From Oerskovia jenensis (GTDB lineage Bacteria > Actinomycetota > Actinomycetes > Actinomycetales > Cellulomonadaceae), in NCBI RefSeq assembly GCF_016907235.1, contig NZ_JAFBBO010000001.1, forward strand, positions 1,364,001 to 1,428,000: a DNA stretch of 64,000 bases, given 5' to 3'. The notes under the pieces are model-generated. The model ran no database searches. It was not told where the DNA came from and was given only the letters and a program-made list of their open reading frames with translations. A program made the position numbers and the translations under genes. Of this stretch, positions 28,513-42,625 are shown piece after piece. The stretch's first letter is position 1, and every line of letters begins with the position of its first letter.

Positions 28513-29703
28513 TCACTTGATGATCTTCGTGACACGGCCCGATCCGACCGTACGGCCGCCCTCACGGATGGCGAAGCCGAGGCCCTCCTCCATGGCGATC
28601 GGCTGGATCAGCTCGACCGTCATCTCGGTGTTGTCGCCGGGCATGACCATCTCGGTGCCCTCGGGCAGCGTGATGACGCCGGTGACGTCCGTGGTGCGGA
28701 AGTAGAACTGCGGGCGGTAGTTCGAGAAGAACGGGTTGTGACGCCCACCCTCGTCCTTGCCCAGGATGTAGACCTGAGCCTCGAAGTCGGTGTGCGGGGT
28801 GATCGAACCCGGCTTGACGACGACCTGGCCGCGCTCAACGTCCTCGCGCTTGATGCCGCGGAGCAGCAGACCGGTGTTGTCGCCGGCCTGAGCCTCGTCC
28901 ATCTGCTTGTGGAACGTCTCGATACCCGTGACCGTGGTCTTCTGCGGGTTGCGGATGCCGACGATCTCGACCTCGGAGTTGACCGCGAGGGTGCCGCGCT
29001 CGACCTTGCCGGTGACGACGGTGCCACGACCGGTGATCGTGAAGACGTCCTCGACGGGCATGAGGAAGGGCTTGTCGAGCTCACGAACGGGCTCGGGGAC
29101 GTGCTCGTCCACGGCCTCCATGAGCGCCTCGACGGACTTGACCCACTCGGGGTCGCCCTCGAGAGCCTTCAGACCGGAGACGCGGACCACGGGGGCCTCG
29201 TCACCGTCGAAGCCCTGCGAGGAGAGGAGCTCGCGCACCTCCATCTCGACGAGCTCGAGGATTTCCTCGTCCTCGACCATGTCGGACTTGTTCAGCGCGA
29301 CCAGCAGGTAGGGGACACCCACCTGGCGGGCGAGCAGAACGTGCTCACGCGTCTGGGCCATCGGGCCGTCGGTCGCCGCGACCACGAGGATCGCGCCGTC
29401 CATCTGAGCGGCACCGGTGATCATGTTCTTGATGTAGTCGGCGTGACCGGGAGCGTCGACGTGAGCGTAGTGACGCTTCTCCGTCTCGTACTCGATGTGC
29501 GCGATGTTGATCGTGATACCGCGCTGCTTCTCTTCCGGAGCCTTGTCGATCTCGTCGAACTTGAACTCGGGGTTCACGTCCGGGTACTTGTCGTGCAGCA
29601 CCTTGGAGATCGCTGCCGTCAGCGTGGTCTTACCGTGGTCGACGTGACCGATGGTTCCGACGTTGACGTGCGGCTTGGTCCGCTCGAACTTGGCCTTCGC
29701 CAC
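28513..29703 (-). CDS. tuf: Translation elongation factor EF-Tu
   Basis: Delivers aminoacyl-tRNA to the ribosome. The 396-residue protein has G1 GHVDHGKT, G3 DAPGHADY, G4 NKSD and the C-terminal beta-barrels ending [14 protein letters not shown]. The GTG at 29703 gives the canonical [24 protein letters not shown]; 17 codons open upstream lie in the leader. The fusA-tuf gap is 118 nt and contains a 7-bp hairpin (GCAGATG / CATCTGC, 29743-29763), so part of tuf expression may be separate from fusA. Confidence 0.98.
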   Translation of the reverse strand: MAKAKFERTKPHVNVGTIGHVDHGKTTLTAAISKVLHDKYPDVNPEFKFDEIDKAPEEKQRGITINIAHIEYETEKRHYAHVDAPGHADYIKNMITGAAQMDGAILVVAATDGPMAQTREHVLLARQVGVPYLLVALNKSDMVEDEEILELVEMEVRELLSSQGFDGDEAPVVRVSGLKALEGDPEWVKSVEALMEAVDEHVPEPVRELDKPFLMPVEDVFTITGRGTVVTGKVERGTLAVNSEVEIVGIRNPQKTTVTGIETFHKQMDEAQAGDNTGLLLRGIKREDVERGQVVVKPGSITPHTDFEAQVYILGKDEGGRHNPFFSNYRPQFYFRTTDVTGVITLPEGTEMVMPGDNTEMTVELIQPIAMEEGLGFAIREGGRTVGSGRVTKIIK

Positions 29704-29821
29704 TGGGGTCCTCCTGGGACTTGGGTAGTTGTGCCGAACGATGCAGATGCGCAAGACATCTGCGGGGCGTGCGGGTCGCTACAGGTTGATGGTTGTTACA
29801 GGGTCTTCGACCTGTGGGGAC

Positions 29822-31927
29822 TCACTCGCCCCGGGTCTTCTTGATGATCTCTTCGGCAACGTTCCGAGGAACCTCGGCGTAGCTGTCGAATGACATCGAG
29901 TACACAGCACGACCCTGGGTCTTGGACCGCAGGTCGCCGATGTACCCGAACATCTCGGACAACGGTACTTGAGCACGGATGACCTTGACACCCGTCGCGT
30001 CCTCCATGGACTGGATCATGCCGCGACGAGAGTTGAGGTCACCGATCACGTCGCCCATGTACTCCTCGGGCGTACGCACCTCGACCGCCATGACCGGCTC
30101 CAGCAGAACCGGGTCCGCCCGCTTGACGCCCTCCTTGAGGACCATCGAGCCGGCAATCTTGAACGCCATCTCCGAAGAGTCGACATCATGGTACGCGCCG
30201 TCGATGAGCGTAGCCTTCACGCCCACGAGCGGGAAGCCGGCGAGGACACCCAGCTGGAGGGCGGCCTGGATACCGGCGTCGACCGACGGGATGTACTCAC
30301 GCGGGATGCGGCCACCGGTGACGGCGTTCTTGAACTCGTAGAGCTCGCCGCCCTCGGTCAGGTCGAGCGGCTCGAAGGTGACCTGCACCTTGGCGAACTG
30401 CCCGGAACCACCGGTCTGCTTCTTGTGCGTGTAGTCGATCTTCTCCGCGGCACGGCGGATGGTCTCGCGGTACGCGACCTGCGGCTTGCCGACGTTGGCC
30501 TCGACGTTGAACTCGCGACGCATGCGGTCGACGAGGATGTCGAGGTGGAGCTCACCCATACCGCCGATGACGGTCTGGCCGGTCTCCTCGTCGAGCTTGA
30601 CGCGGAAGGTCGGGTCCTCCTCGGCGAGCTTCTGGATGGCGACCGAGAGCTTCTCCTGGTCGGCCTTCGTCTTGGGCTCGATGGCCACGTCGATGACGGG
30701 CTCCGGGAAGGTCATCGACTCGAGGACGACGGGGTTCGCGATGTCACACAGGGTGTCACCGGTCGTCGTGTCCTTGAGGCCGATGAACGCGTAGATGTGC
30801 CCGGCGCTGCCGAGCTCGACCGCGTTCTCCTTGTTGGAGTGCATCTGGAAGATCTTGCCCAGACGCTCCTTCTTGCCCTTGGTCGCGTTGAGCACCTGGG
30901 TGCCCGGCGTGACCTGGCCGGAGTAGACGCGGACGTACGTCAGCTTGCCGAAGAACGGGTGCGAGGCGACCTTGAACGCGAGAGCCGCGAACGGCTCGGT
31001 CGCGTCGGGGTGGCGCTCGACGACCTTCTCCTCGTCCTTGACGTCGTGGCCGTTGATGGCCGGGACGTCGAGGGGCGAGGGCAGGTAGTCGATGACCGCG
31101 TCGAGCATGGGCTGGACGCCCTTGTTCTTGAACGCGGAGCCGCAGAGCACCGGGAAGGCCTCGCCCGTGACGGTGAGCTTGCGGATGGCGGACTTGATCT
31201 CCGCGATCGTCAGCTCTTCACCGTTGAGGTACTTCTCGAGAAGCTCCTCGTCGGCCTCGGCGACGTTCTCGATGAGCTCGGCACGGTAGGTCTGCGCCTT
31301 CTCGAGGAGGTCCGCGGGGATCTCCTCGATCTCGTACGCCTCGCCCATCTTCGTCTCGCCGCGCCACACGAGGGCACGCATCTCGAGCAGGTCGACGACA
31401 CCGGTGAACTCGCTCTCGGAGCCGATCGGCAGCTGGATGACCAGCGGCTTGGCCTTGAGGCGGTTCACGATGGTGTCGACCGTGAAGTAGAAGTCCGCGC
31501 CGAGCTTGTCCATCTTGTTGACGAAGCAGATGCGCGGGACGTTGTACTTGTCGGCCTGGCGCCAGACGGTCTCGGACTGGGGCTCGACGCCCTCCTTGCC
31601 GTCGAAGACAGCGACAGCGCCGTCGAGCACACGCAGGGAGCGCTCGACCTCGACCGTGAAGTCCACGTGGCCAGGGGTGTCGATGATGTTGATCTGGTTC
31701 TTGTTCCAGAAGCAGGTCACGGCGGCAGACGTGATCGTGATGCCGCGCTCCTTCTCCTGCTCCATCCAGTCGGTCGTCGACGCGCCGTCGTGCGTCTCAC
31801 CGATCTTGTAGTTCACCCCGGTGTAGAACAGGATGCGCTCGGTGGTCGTGGTCTTACCGGCATCGATGTGGGCCATGATGCCGATGTTGCGGACCTTGTT
31901 CAGGTCGGTCAGCACGTCAAGTGCCAC
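29822..31927 (-). CDS. fusA: Translation elongation factor EF-G
   Basis: Drives ribosomal translocation. The 701-residue protein has G1 [20 protein letters not shown]3 DTPGHVDF, G4 [10 protein letters not shown] and the five-domain layout, with domain IV containing [17 protein letters not shown]. The start is GTG. It lies in the str order rpsL-rpsG-fusA-tuf. There is no sign of a FusB-like or mutated fusidic-acid site that I can judge from sequence alone. Confidence 0.98.
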   Translation of the reverse strand: MALDVLTDLNKVRNIGIMAHIDAGKTTTTERILFYTGVNYKIGETHDGASTTDWMEQEKERGITITSAAVTCFWNKNQINIIDTPGHVDFTVEVERSLRVLDGAVAVFDGKEGVEPQSETVWRQADKYNVPRICFVNKMDKLGADFYFTVDTIVNRLKAKPLVIQLPIGSESEFTGVVDLLEMRALVWRGETKMGEAYEIEEIPADLLEKAQTYRAELIENVAEADEELLEKYLNGEELTIAEIKSAIRKLTVTGEAFPVLCGSAFKNKGVQPMLDAVIDYLPSPLDVPAINGHDVKDEEKVVERHPDATEPFAALAFKVASHPFFGKLTYVRVYSGQVTPGTQVLNATKGKKERLGKIFQMHSNKENAVELGSAGHIYAFIGLKDTTTGDTLCDIANPVVLESMTFPEPVIDVAIEPKTKADQEKLSVAIQKLAEEDPTFRVKLDEETGQTVIGGMGELHLDILVDRMRREFNVEANVGKPQVAYRETIRRAAEKIDYTHKKQTGGSGQFAKVQVTFEPLDLTEGGELYEFKNAVTGGRIPREYIPSVDAGIQAALQLGVLAGFPLVGVKATLIDGAYHDVDSSEMAFKIAGSMVLKEGVKRADPVLLEPVMAVEVRTPEEYMGDVIGDLNSRRGMIQSMEDATGVKVIRAQVPLSEMFGYIGDLRSKTQGRAVYSMSFDSYAEVPRNVAEEIIKKTRGE

Positions 31928-31996
31928 GGGTACTTCCCCTTTGTGTGGGTTGAGTCGGGGGGCGCTGCTTCTACCGAAGCCGGCCGGACCCGCCGA

Positions 31997-32024
31997 CGGC
32001 CCCGGGGGTGAACCCCCAGGGCCG
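31997..32024 (-). other. Intercistronic hairpin between rpsG and fusA
   Basis: CGGCCC-C-GGGGG, loop TGAA, CCCCC-A-GGGCCG: an 11-bp stem with one internal mismatch, starting 11 nt past the rpsG stop. No T-run follows, so it may set relative expression of rpsG and fusA by partial termination or RNA stability. Confidence 0.5.
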
Positions 32025-32034
32025 GTCGGTCGGA

Positions 32035-32505
32035 CTACCAGCGGTAGTGCGCGAAGGCCTTGTTGGACTCGGCCATCTTGTGCATGTCCTCACGACGCTT
32101 GACCGCGGCACCGAGGCCGTTGCTCGCGTCGAGGATCTCGTTCATGAGGCGCTCGGTCATGGTCTTCTCGCGACGAGCGCGCGAGTAGTCCGTGAGCCAG
32201 CGCAGCGCGAGCGTCGTGGAGCGCGTGGGGCGCACCTCGACGGGGACCTGGTAGGTCGCGCCACCGACACGGCGCGAGCGGACCTCGAGGGCCGGGCGCA
32301 CGTTCTCGAGAGCACGCTTGAGGACGACGACGGGGTCACCGTCGGTCTTCGCGCGGACACCCTCGAGGGCACCGTAGACGATCGCCTCGGCGGTCGACTT
32401 CTTGCCGTCCAGGAGGACCTTGTTGATGAGCTGGGTGACGACCGGGGAACCGTAGACAGGGTCGACGATGAGCGGCCGCTTCGGGGCGGGGCCCTTACGA
32501 GGCAT
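32035..32505 (-). CDS. rpsG: 30S ribosomal protein S7
   Basis: S7 nucleates the head of the small subunit and, in E. coli, represses the str operon. The ATG at 32505 gives [40 protein letters not shown] and 156 residues, the standard length. It shares one base with the rpsL stop (TAATG). Confidence 0.98.
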   Translation of the reverse strand: MPRKGPAPKRPLIVDPVYGSPVVTQLINKVLLDGKKSTAEAIVYGALEGVRAKTDGDPVVVLKRALENVRPALEVRSRRVGGATYQVPVEVRPTRSTTLALRWLTDYSRARREKTMTERLMNEILDASNGLGAAVKRREDMHKMAESNKAFAHYRW

Positions 32506-32879
32506 TAGCTCTTCTCCTTCTTGGCACCGTAGCGGCTGCGAGCCTGCTTGCGGTTCTTGACGCCCTGGGTGTCGAGTGCGCCACGGACGATCTTGTAGCG
32601 GACACCGGGGAGGTCCTTCACACGACCACCGCGGACGAGCACGATGGAGTGCTCCTGGAGGTTGTGGCCGACGCCGGGGATGTACGCGGTGACCTCGACC
32701 TGCGAGGACAGCTTCACGCGTGCGACCTTGCGCAGTGCGGAGTTCGGCTTCTTGGGGGTGGTCGTGTACACACGGGTGCACACACCACGCCGCTGCGGGG
32801 AACCCTTGAGGGCGGGAGTCTTGGACTTCCCGACCTTCGAGGTCCGCCCCTTGCGGACGAGCTGCTGGATCGTAGGCAC
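32505..32879 (-). CDS. rpsL: 30S ribosomal protein S12
   Basis: S12 sits at the decoding centre. The GTG at 32879 gives the canonical [19 protein letters not shown] and 124 residues. Lys43 (TTTPKKPNS) and Lys88 (GGRVKDLPG), the classical streptomycin-resistance positions, are wild type, so target-based streptomycin sensitivity is predicted. First gene of the str operon, about 250 nt behind its promoter. Confidence 0.98.
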   Translation of the reverse strand: MPTIQQLVRKGRTSKVGKSKTPALKGSPQRRGVCTRVYTTTPKKPNSALRKVARVKLSSQVEVTAYIPGVGHNLQEHSIVLVRGGRVKDLPGVRYKIVRGALDTQGVKNRKQARSRYGAKKEKS

Positions 32880-33134
32880 TACGTCTCCGTGTCTTCTCGA
32901 GCTGGACCGGGGAGTTCCCCGGCGGTGGTCTCTACGGGCTGTGGGCGCCGACGGCAAACGGCACCTGCGACGCAGAGCGTCGCAATCGCCACGTACCACC
33001 GGCTCGATGGTCCGGGCTGGGCTCGAGCACGATCCGAGGATCGTCCGAAGAGCTCAGGCACCGGAATGCTCGCGCACTCACATCGGCGCGCTGGAAACGA
33101 CACAGCGAGCACGACGGCGCGGGCACGGTCTCCA

Positions 33135-33163
33135 ACGATACCTGCCACGTGGCAGGTAGTCAA
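33135..33163 (-). promoter_or_regulatory. Str-operon promoter with a 20-bp palindrome filling the spacer
   Basis: On the minus strand TTGACT (33163-33158) and TATCGT (33140-33135) are exactly 17 nt apart. The spacer, together with the flanking bases, is the perfect inverted repeat TACCTGCCAC/GTGGCAGGTA at 33139-33158. The palindrome therefore abuts the -35 and includes the first two bases of the -10. It looks like an operator for a dimeric regulator placed in the promoter core. The predicted transcription start is near 33127, about 250 nt from rpsL. Confidence 0.7.
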
Positions 33164-33225
33164 AGAGAGAAGGGGTGATCCCGGCGCGTCCAGCGCGCCG
33201 AGACCACCCCCTGTGCTACTCGGGT

Positions 33226-33264
33226 CGTCACGGCCCCACGACGCGAGGTCGCGGGGCCGTGACG
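33226..33264 (-). terminator. Terminator after rpoC
   Basis: A perfect 12-bp outer stem (CGTCACGGCCCC / GGGGCCGTGACG) encloses a 15-nt apical part that can pair further (CGAC / GTCG). It begins 7 nt after the rpoC stop and ends the rpoBC transcript. Confidence 0.8.
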
Positions 33265-33270
33265 CCGGGA

Positions 33271-37140
<3,870 letters not shown>

Positions 37141-37222
37141 GGTGGTCCTACTTCCTTCGTCTGCCGGCCTGTCCGGGGTTCGTCCCGGCCGGCGCGGTGG
37201 AGGTGCTACAGAGTGTCGGGTG

Positions 37223-37258
37223 GCGGTGGGGGCGTCCGTTCACGGATGCCCCCACCGC
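37223..37258 (-). other. Strong hairpin between rpoB and rpoC
   Basis: GCGGTGGGGGC and its complement form an 11-bp stem that continues after one mismatch with 4 more base pairs around a 4-nt loop, 8 nt past the rpoB stop. No T-run follows on the minus strand. It may be an RNA-processing site or a leaky terminator setting the beta to beta' ratio. Confidence 0.6.
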
Positions 37259-37266
37259 TTCCGAGA

Positions 37267-40200
37267 TCAGATCTCGTCGATCGTGGATGCTGCGTTGGGG
37301 CGACGCGACAGGTCGATGCCGAGCTCCTCGGCAGCGCGGTACACGTCGTCGTCGGACTCACGCATCTCGATGGAGACACCGTCGCTCGAGAGCACCTCGA
37401 CGTTCAGGCACAGCGACTGCATCTCCTTCAGGAGGACCTTGAAGGACTCCGGGATGCCCGAGTCGGGGATGTTCTCGCCCTTGACGATCGCCTCGTAGAC
37501 CTTCACGCGGCCCGGGACGTCGTCGGACTTGATCGTCAGCAGCTCCTGGAGGGTGTACGCCGCGCCGTATGCCTCGAGCGCCCACACCTCCATCTCGCCG
37601 AAACGCTGTCCACCGAACTGCGCCTTACCACCCAGCGGCTGCTGCGTGATCATCGAGTACGGACCGGTCGAGCGGGCGTGGATCTTGTCGTCCACCAGGT
37701 GGTGGAGCTTCAGGATGTACATGTAGCCCACGGAGACCGGCTCCGGGAACGGCTCGCCGGAGCGGCCGTCGAACAGACGTGCCTTGCCGTCGCGGCCGAC
37801 CATGCGGTTGCCGTCGCGGTTCGGGAGCGTCGTGGAGAGCAGACCCGTGAGGGCCTCCTCCTCGAGCCCGTCGAAGACCGGGGTCGCCACGGGGCGTCCG
37901 GGCTCGGACGAAGCGGCGACCGCAGGGACGTGCTCCTTCCAGGACAGGTCGCCCTCGCCGGCCGCACCGTCGGTCTGCGAGATGTCCCAGCCCTGCTTCG
38001 CGACCCACCCGAGGTGGGTCTCGAGGACCTGGCCGACGTTCATACGACCGGGGACACCCAGCGGGTTGAGGATGACGTCCACGGGGGTGCCGTCCTCGAG
38101 GAAGGGCATGTCCTCGACGGGGAGGATCTTCGAGATGACGCCCTTGTTGCCGTGACGGCCGGCGAGCTTGTCGCCGTCCGTGATCTTGCGTCGCTGCGCG
38201 ATGTACACGCGGACGAGCTGGTTCACACCGGCGGGCAGCTCGTCGCCGTCCTCGCGGTTGAACTCGCGGACACCGATGACGGTGCCGGACTCGCCGTGGG
38301 GAACCTTGAGCGACGTGTCGCGGACCTCGCGGGCCTTCTCGCCGAAGATGGCGCGCAGGAGGCGCTCCTCCGGGGTCAGCTCGGTCTCGCCCTTGGGCGT
38401 GACCTTGCCGACGAGCACGTCGCCCGCGCCGACCTCTGCACCGATGCGGATGACTCCGCGCTCGTCGAGGTCCGCCAGGACGTCCTCGGAGACGTTCGGG
38501 ATGTCCCGCGTGATCTCCTCGGGGCCGAGCTTCGTGTCGCGGGCGTCGACCTCGTGCTCCTCGATGTGGATCGAGGACAGGACGTCGTCCTGCACGAGGC
38601 GCTGCGACAGGATGATCGCGTCCTCGTAGTTGTGGCCTTCCCAGGACATGAACGCGACGAGCAGGTTGCGGCCGAGCGAGAGCTCGCCCTCGTCCGTCGC
38701 GGGACCGTCCGCCAGCACGGAGCCGACCTCGACGCGTGCGCCCTCGTCGACGACGACGCGCTGGTTGTACGACGTGCCCTGGTTCGAACGGCGGAACTTC
38801 GCCGCGCGGTAGCTCGTCGTGGTCGCGTCGTCGTTCGCGACGACGATCAGGTCCGCGGAGACCTCGGTCACGACACCGGGCTTGGTGGCGACGATGACGT
38901 CACCGGCGTCGATGGCTGCACGACGCTCCATGCCGGTACCCACGAGCGGGGCCTCGGAACGGACCAGGGGCACGGCCTGACGCTGCATGTTGGCACCCAT
39001 GAGTGCGCGGTTCGCGTCGTCGTGCTCGAGGAACGGGATGAGGGCGGTCGCGACCGACACCATCTGGCGCGGCGAGACGTCCATGTAGTCGACCTCGGTG
39101 CCGAGGACGTCGGCCGTCTCGCCACCCTTGGTGCGGACCAGGACGCGCTCGGCACGGAACGAACCGTCGGCGTTGAGCTCGGTGTTCGCCTGGGCGATGA
39201 CGTAGCGGTCCTCGTCGTCGGCCGTCAGGTAGACGACCTCGTCGGAGACCTTGCCCGCCTCGACCTTGCGGTACGGCGTCTCGATGAAACCGAACGGGTT
39301 GATGCGCCCGTAGGAGGCGAGCGAGCCGATCAGACCGATGTTCGGGCCTTCAGGGGTCTCGATGGGGCACATGCGGCCGTAGTGCGACGGGTGGACGTCA
39401 CGGACCTCCATGCCGGCGCGGTCACGGGACAGACCACCCGGGCCCAGCGCGGACAGACGACGCTTGTGCGTCAGGCCGGCGAGCGGGTTGTTCTGGTCCA
39501 TGAACTGCGAGAGCTGCGAGGTGCCGAAGAACTCCTTGATCGACGCCACCACGGGGCGGATGTTGATCAGGGTCTGCGGCGTGATCGCCTCGACGTCCTG
39601 GGTCGTCATGCGCTCGCGCACGACACGCTCCATGCGGGACAGGCCCGTACGGACCTGGTTCTGGATGAGCTCACCCACGGCGCGGATACGACGGTTGCCG
39701 AAGTGGTCGATGTCGTCGGTCTCGACGCGGATCTCGACGGGCTCGCCGGCACGCGTGCCGGGGAGCGTCGTGACCTCGGCGTGGAGGGCGGCGAGGTACT
39801 TGATCGTCGCGACGATGTCCGTGACGGACAGCGTGGAGTCGGCCAGGGGCGCGTCGACGCCGAGCTTCTTGTTCGCCTTGTAGCGGCCGACCTTCGCGAA
39901 GTCGTAGCGCTTGGGGTTGAAGTAGAAGTTCTCGAGGAGCGAGCGACCGGCCTCGACCGTGGGCGGCTCGCCCGGACGGATCTTGCGGTAGAGGTCGACG
40001 AGCGCCTCTTCCTCGGTGTGGACGTGGTCCTTCTCGAGCGTGTCGAGCACCGACGGGAAGTTGGCGAACTCCTCGCGGATCTGCGACTCGGTCAGGCCGA
40101 GGGCCTTGAGCAGCACCGTGACGGACTGCTTGCGCTTGCGGTCGACACGGACGCCGACGGCGTCGCGCTTGTCGATCTCGAACTCCAGCCACGCACCGCG

Positions 40201-40791
40201 CGACGGGATGATCTTCGCGGAGTAGATGTCCTTGTCGCTGGTCTTGTCGGCCTGGCGCTCGAAGTACACGCCGGGCGAACGGACGAGCTGCGAGACGACG
40301 ACGCGCTCGGTGCCGTTGATGATGAAGGTGCCGCGCGCGGTCATGAGCGGGAAGTCGCCCATGAAGACCGTCTGGCTCTTGATCTCACCGGTGTTGTAGT
40401 TCACGAACTCCGCGGTGACGAACAGCGGCGCGGCGAAGGTGAAGTCCTTCTCCTTGCACTCCTCGGCCGAGTACTTCGGGGGCTCGAAGCGGTGGTTGGA
40501 GAAGGAGAGAGACATGGAGGAGCCGAAGTCCTCGATCGGGGAGATCTCCTCGAAGATCTCCTCGAGACCCGACGTCGCGGGGACGTCCTGGCGACCGGCA
40601 GCCGCCGCGGCGTCGACGCGCGCGCGCCACGCCGGGTTGCCCAGCAGCCAGTCGAAGCTCTCGGTCTGGAGCCCGAGCAGGTCGGGCACCTCGAGAGGCT
40701 CGTAGATCTTGGCGAAAGATACGCGCCGGGAAGCGGTGCGGTTCGCGATAGCGTCGGCGGACGGAGCAGAAGGGGTGCGCGAGGCAGCCAA
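37267..40791 (-). CDS. rpoB: DNA-directed RNA polymerase subunit beta
   Basis: The 1174-residue beta subunit. The rifampicin region ([16 protein letters not shown], then [13 protein letters not shown]) keeps the key Asp, His and Ser residues, predicting a sensitive target. The start is taken as TTG at 40791 ([33 protein letters not shown]), since the 109 open codons upstream overlap the promoter and leader. AAGGA precedes it. The C-terminal [14 protein letters not shown] is typical. rpoB also starts with TTG in Mycobacterium tuberculosis. Confidence 0.97.
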   Translation of the reverse strand: MAASRTPSAPSADAIANRTASRRVSFAKIYEPLEVPDLLGLQTESFDWLLGNPAWRARVDAAAAAGRQDVPATSGLEEIFEEISPIEDFGSSMSLSFSNHRFEPPKYSAEECKEKDFTFAAPLFVTAEFVNYNTGEIKSQTVFMGDFPLMTARGTFIINGTERVVVSQLVRSPGVYFERQADKTSDKDIYSAKIIPSRGAWLEFEIDKRDAVGVRVDRKRKQSVTVLLKALGLTESQIREEFANFPSVLDTLEKDHVHTEEEALVDLYRKIRPGEPPTVEAGRSLLENFYFNPKRYDFAKVGRYKANKKLGVDAPLADSTLSVTDIVATIKYLAALHAEVTTLPGTRAGEPVEIRVETDDIDHFGNRRIRAVGELIQNQVRTGLSRMERVVRERMTTQDVEAITPQTLINIRPVVASIKEFFGTSQLSQFMDQNNPLAGLTHKRRLSALGPGGLSRDRAGMEVRDVHPSHYGRMCPIETPEGPNIGLIGSLASYGRINPFGFIETPYRKVEAGKVSDEVVYLTADDEDRYVIAQANTELNADGSFRAERVLVRTKGGETADVLGTEVDYMDVSPRQMVSVATALIPFLEHDDANRALMGANMQRQAVPLVRSEAPLVGTGMERRAAIDAGDVIVATKPGVVTEVSADLIVVANDDATTTSYRAAKFRRSNQGTSYNQRVVVDEGARVEVGSVLADGPATDEGELSLGRNLLVAFMSWEGHNYEDAIILSQRLVQDDVLSSIHIEEHEVDARDTKLGPEEITRDIPNVSEDVLADLDERGVIRIGAEVGAGDVLVGKVTPKGETELTPEERLLRAIFGEKAREVRDTSLKVPHGESGTVIGVREFNREDGDELPAGVNQLVRVYIAQRRKITDGDKLAGRHGNKGVISKILPVEDMPFLEDGTPVDVILNPLGVPGRMNVGQVLETHLGWVAKQGWDISQTDGAAGEGDLSWKEHVPAVAASSEPGRPVATPVFDGLEEEALTGLLSTTLPNRDGNRMVGRDGKARLFDGRSGEPFPEPVSVGYMYILKLHHLVDDKIHARSTGPYSMITQQPLGGKAQFGGQRFGEMEVWALEAYGAAYTLQELLTIKSDDVPGRVKVYEAIVKGENIPDSGIPESFKVLLKEMQSLCLNVEVLSSDGVSIEMRESDDDVYRAAEELGIDLSRRPNAASTIDEI

Positions 40792-40944
40792 GAGGGGTCC
40801 TTCCCTGCAGATCGATTGCACGCTGTACGCTGCGTGGCTGGAGGACCTCTTCCCCCTGAGGCTGCCGTGGTGCACGATGGACGCACACCGGAGACGGTTC
40901 GGGCAGTCAGAGGGTGCCGAGGGCACACGCGAGCGCAAAGCGCT

Positions 40945-40973
40945 AGCATACCCGGCCCAGTCAAGCGTGTCCA
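40945..40973 (-). promoter_or_regulatory. Promoter of rpoBC
   Basis: On the minus strand TGGACA (40973-40968, five of six matches to TTGACA) and TATGCT (40950-40945) are 17 nt apart. This predicts a 5' leader of about 145 nt. The rplL terminator lies upstream, so rpoBC is at least partly independent of rplJL. Confidence 0.7.
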
Positions 40974-41156
40974 GCCGCGCGAAATCGCGGCCTGTCAAGG
41001 CCGTCGTCACGCCACTGCACTCCCCCACCAGGCCGGTGAGGACATCTTCTCGGTGGCCGCCATATGCCGCCCAAGAACACGAAGAAACTCCCTGCCCGAC
41101 GGCGCCGGTCACCTTCACGAGGAAGGCGGGCTCGGGCGTCGGGCCGGGAGACGAAG

Positions 41157-41204
41157 AGGCGACGAGAGGCCCGCACCCCCGAAGGGATACGGGCCTCGTC
41201 GCCT
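41157..41204 (-). terminator. Terminator (or attenuator) after rplL
   Basis: AGGCGACGAG-(AG bulge on one strand)-GGCCCG pairs with CGGGCCTCGTCGCCT around a 16-nt loop, 62 nt past the rplL stop. In many bacteria partial termination here sets the ratio of L7/L12 to RNA polymerase. Confidence 0.75.
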
Positions 41205-41265
41205 GTGCTACCTGTCAGGTCACGCGAGGTGACCCGTCATGCGATACCGCCCCGAGGGGCAGTGA

Positions 41266-41649
41266 TCACTTGACGGTGACGGTTGCGCCGGCGCCCTCGA
41301 GGGCAGCCTTGGCCTTGTCAGCAGCGTCCTTGGCAACGTTCTCCAGGACGGGCTTGGGGGCGCCGTCAACGAGGTCCTTGGCCTCCTTCAGGCCGAGGCT
41401 CGTGAGGGCACGCACCTCCTTGATGACCTGGATCTTCTTGTCGCCGGCAGCCTCGAGGATGACGTCGAACTCCGTCTTCTCCTCGACCTCCTCGGCGGCA
41501 GCGGCCGCGGGGCCTGCAACGGCGACGGCGGCCGGAGCGGCTGCGGTGACCTCGAATGCGTCCTCGAACGCCTTCACGAACTCGGAGAGCTCGATGAGGG
41601 AGAGGCCCTTGAACTGCTCGATGAGCTCTTCGGTGCTGAGCTTCGCCAT
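41266..41649 (-). CDS. rplL: 50S ribosomal protein L7/L12
   Basis: The multicopy stalk protein that recruits GTPase factors. The 127-residue product has the N-terminal dimerisation domain, an Ala-rich hinge ([21 protein letters not shown]) and the C-terminal domain [44 protein letters not shown]. It lies 108 nt after rplJ. Confidence 0.98.
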   Translation of the reverse strand: MAKLSTEELIEQFKGLSLIELSEFVKAFEDAFEVTAAAPAAVAVAGPAAAAAEEVEEKTEFDVILEAAGDKKIQVIKEVRALTSLGLKEAKDLVDGAPKPVLENVAKDAADKAKAALEGAGATVTVK

Positions 41650-41757
41650 GATGGCGGTCCTTTCGGTTGGTGCTCGGCAGCGGCCCTGTCAACGATCCAC
41701 AGAGCCCTGCTGGAAGCAGAGGGGGTGTGTGCGTGCTGCGTGATCCTCAGACGAGGA

Positions 41758-42285
41758 TCAGGCGGCAGCGCTCTCCGATTCCTGCTTGAGGCGCAGGGCA
41801 TCGATGGTGCGGACGGCCTGCGAAGCGGGCGCGTTGAACAGGTACGCCGCCTGGTAGAGCGGCTGCTTGAACGCGCCGGCCAGCTTGGCCAGCAGGACCT
41901 CGCGGGACTCGAGGTCCGCGAGCTTGGTGATCTCCGCAGCGGTCAGGGAGCGCCCGTCGAGGACACCGCCCTTGATGACCAGTGCGGGGTTCGCCTTGGC
42001 GAAGTCACGCAGGCCCTTGGCCGCCTCGACCGGGTCACCGGTCACGAAGGCGATGGCCGAGGGGCCCTTGAAGTCGGCGTCGATCTCGATGCCGGCTTCC
42101 TTGGCCGCGATGGCGGTCAGCGTGTTCTTCACCACGGCGTAGGTTGCGTTGCCGCTGAGCGACCGACGCAGCTGCTTGAGCTGCGCGACGGTGAGCCCGC
42201 GGTACTCGGTCAGCACGGCCGCGTTCGACTCGCGGAAGTTCTCCGTGAGCTCTGCGACTGCGGCTGCCTTGTCCGGCCTCGCCAT
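41758..42285 (-). CDS. rplJ: 50S ribosomal protein L10
   Basis: L10 anchors L7/L12 dimers on the stalk and in many bacteria represses its own operon by binding the leader. The ATG at 42285 gives [43 protein letters not shown] and 175 residues. The C-terminal helix for L7/L12 is present. A strong GGAAGGA site lies just before the start, following a set of hairpins in the leader. Confidence 0.97.
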   Translation of the reverse strand: MARPDKAAAVAELTENFRESNAAVLTEYRGLTVAQLKQLRRSLSGNATYAVVKNTLTAIAAKEAGIEIDADFKGPSAIAFVTGDPVEAAKGLRDFAKANPALVIKGGVLDGRSLTAAEITKLADLESREVLLAKLAGAFKQPLYQAAYLFNAPASQAVRTIDALRLKQESESAAA

Positions 42286-42515
42286 GGCAATCCTTCCGGT
42301 GGTGGTGCCACCGGTCTCCGCAGGGCGGGGGCCCTGGGGGGTGAGGTCCTGCGGAGACGAGAAGAGCCCCGCGCAGGCGCGGGGCTCGAAGTGCAGGCTC
42401 TCGCCCGCTCCGTGAACTCTCACCTGCGCTGGCCTCCGCACTTCTGCGGGACTTCGGTCCGGACTGCAGCTGACGAGTCAGCGGGCAGGACGGTACGACC
42501 GGCGGTCTTGGGTAC
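42286..42515 (-). promoter_or_regulatory. L10 (rplJ) leader with attenuator-like hairpins
   Basis: The leader contains three hairpins in transcription order. The first, 42387-42364 (GAGCCCCGCG / CGCGGGGCTC, loop of 4), is followed by TTCTCGTC like an intrinsic terminator. The second, 42358-42314, is an 11-bp stem (GTCTCCGCAGG / CCTGCGGAGAC) with inner pairing. The third, 42314-42296 (CCGGTGG / CCACCGG), sits just before the Shine-Dalgarno. Rfam's L10 leader family acts this way in other bacteria, but I cannot confirm the L10-binding kink-turn by eye. Confidence 0.6.
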
Positions 42516-42521
42516 TGGAAC

Positions 42522-42550
42522 AGGTTACGTGACGCGGGCGCGTGGACCAA
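42522..42550 (-). promoter_or_regulatory. Promoter of rplJ-rplL
   Basis: On the minus strand TTGGTC (42550-42545) and TAACCT (42527-42522) are exactly 17 nt apart, predicting a leader of about 230 nt. A 14-bp palindrome (ACCTCGGCCGAGGT, 42602-42615) lies upstream, just past the CHAT gene stop. Confidence 0.6.
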
Positions 42551-42625
42551 ATCCGGCCCGACGGCGCCGCTCGGCACCCGCCGCCAGGTCGCGGAGGAGG
42601 AACCTCGGCCGAGGTCCACCCGCCC

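Noticed and set aside
28423-32011. Long plus-strand frames opposite tuf and fusA
   Set aside because: They are antisense shadows of two universally conserved elongation factor genes.
40792-41118. N-terminal extension of rpoB of 109 codons
   Set aside because: It overlaps the rpoBC promoter and has no similarity to RNA polymerase; the TTG at 40791 gives the normal N-terminus.
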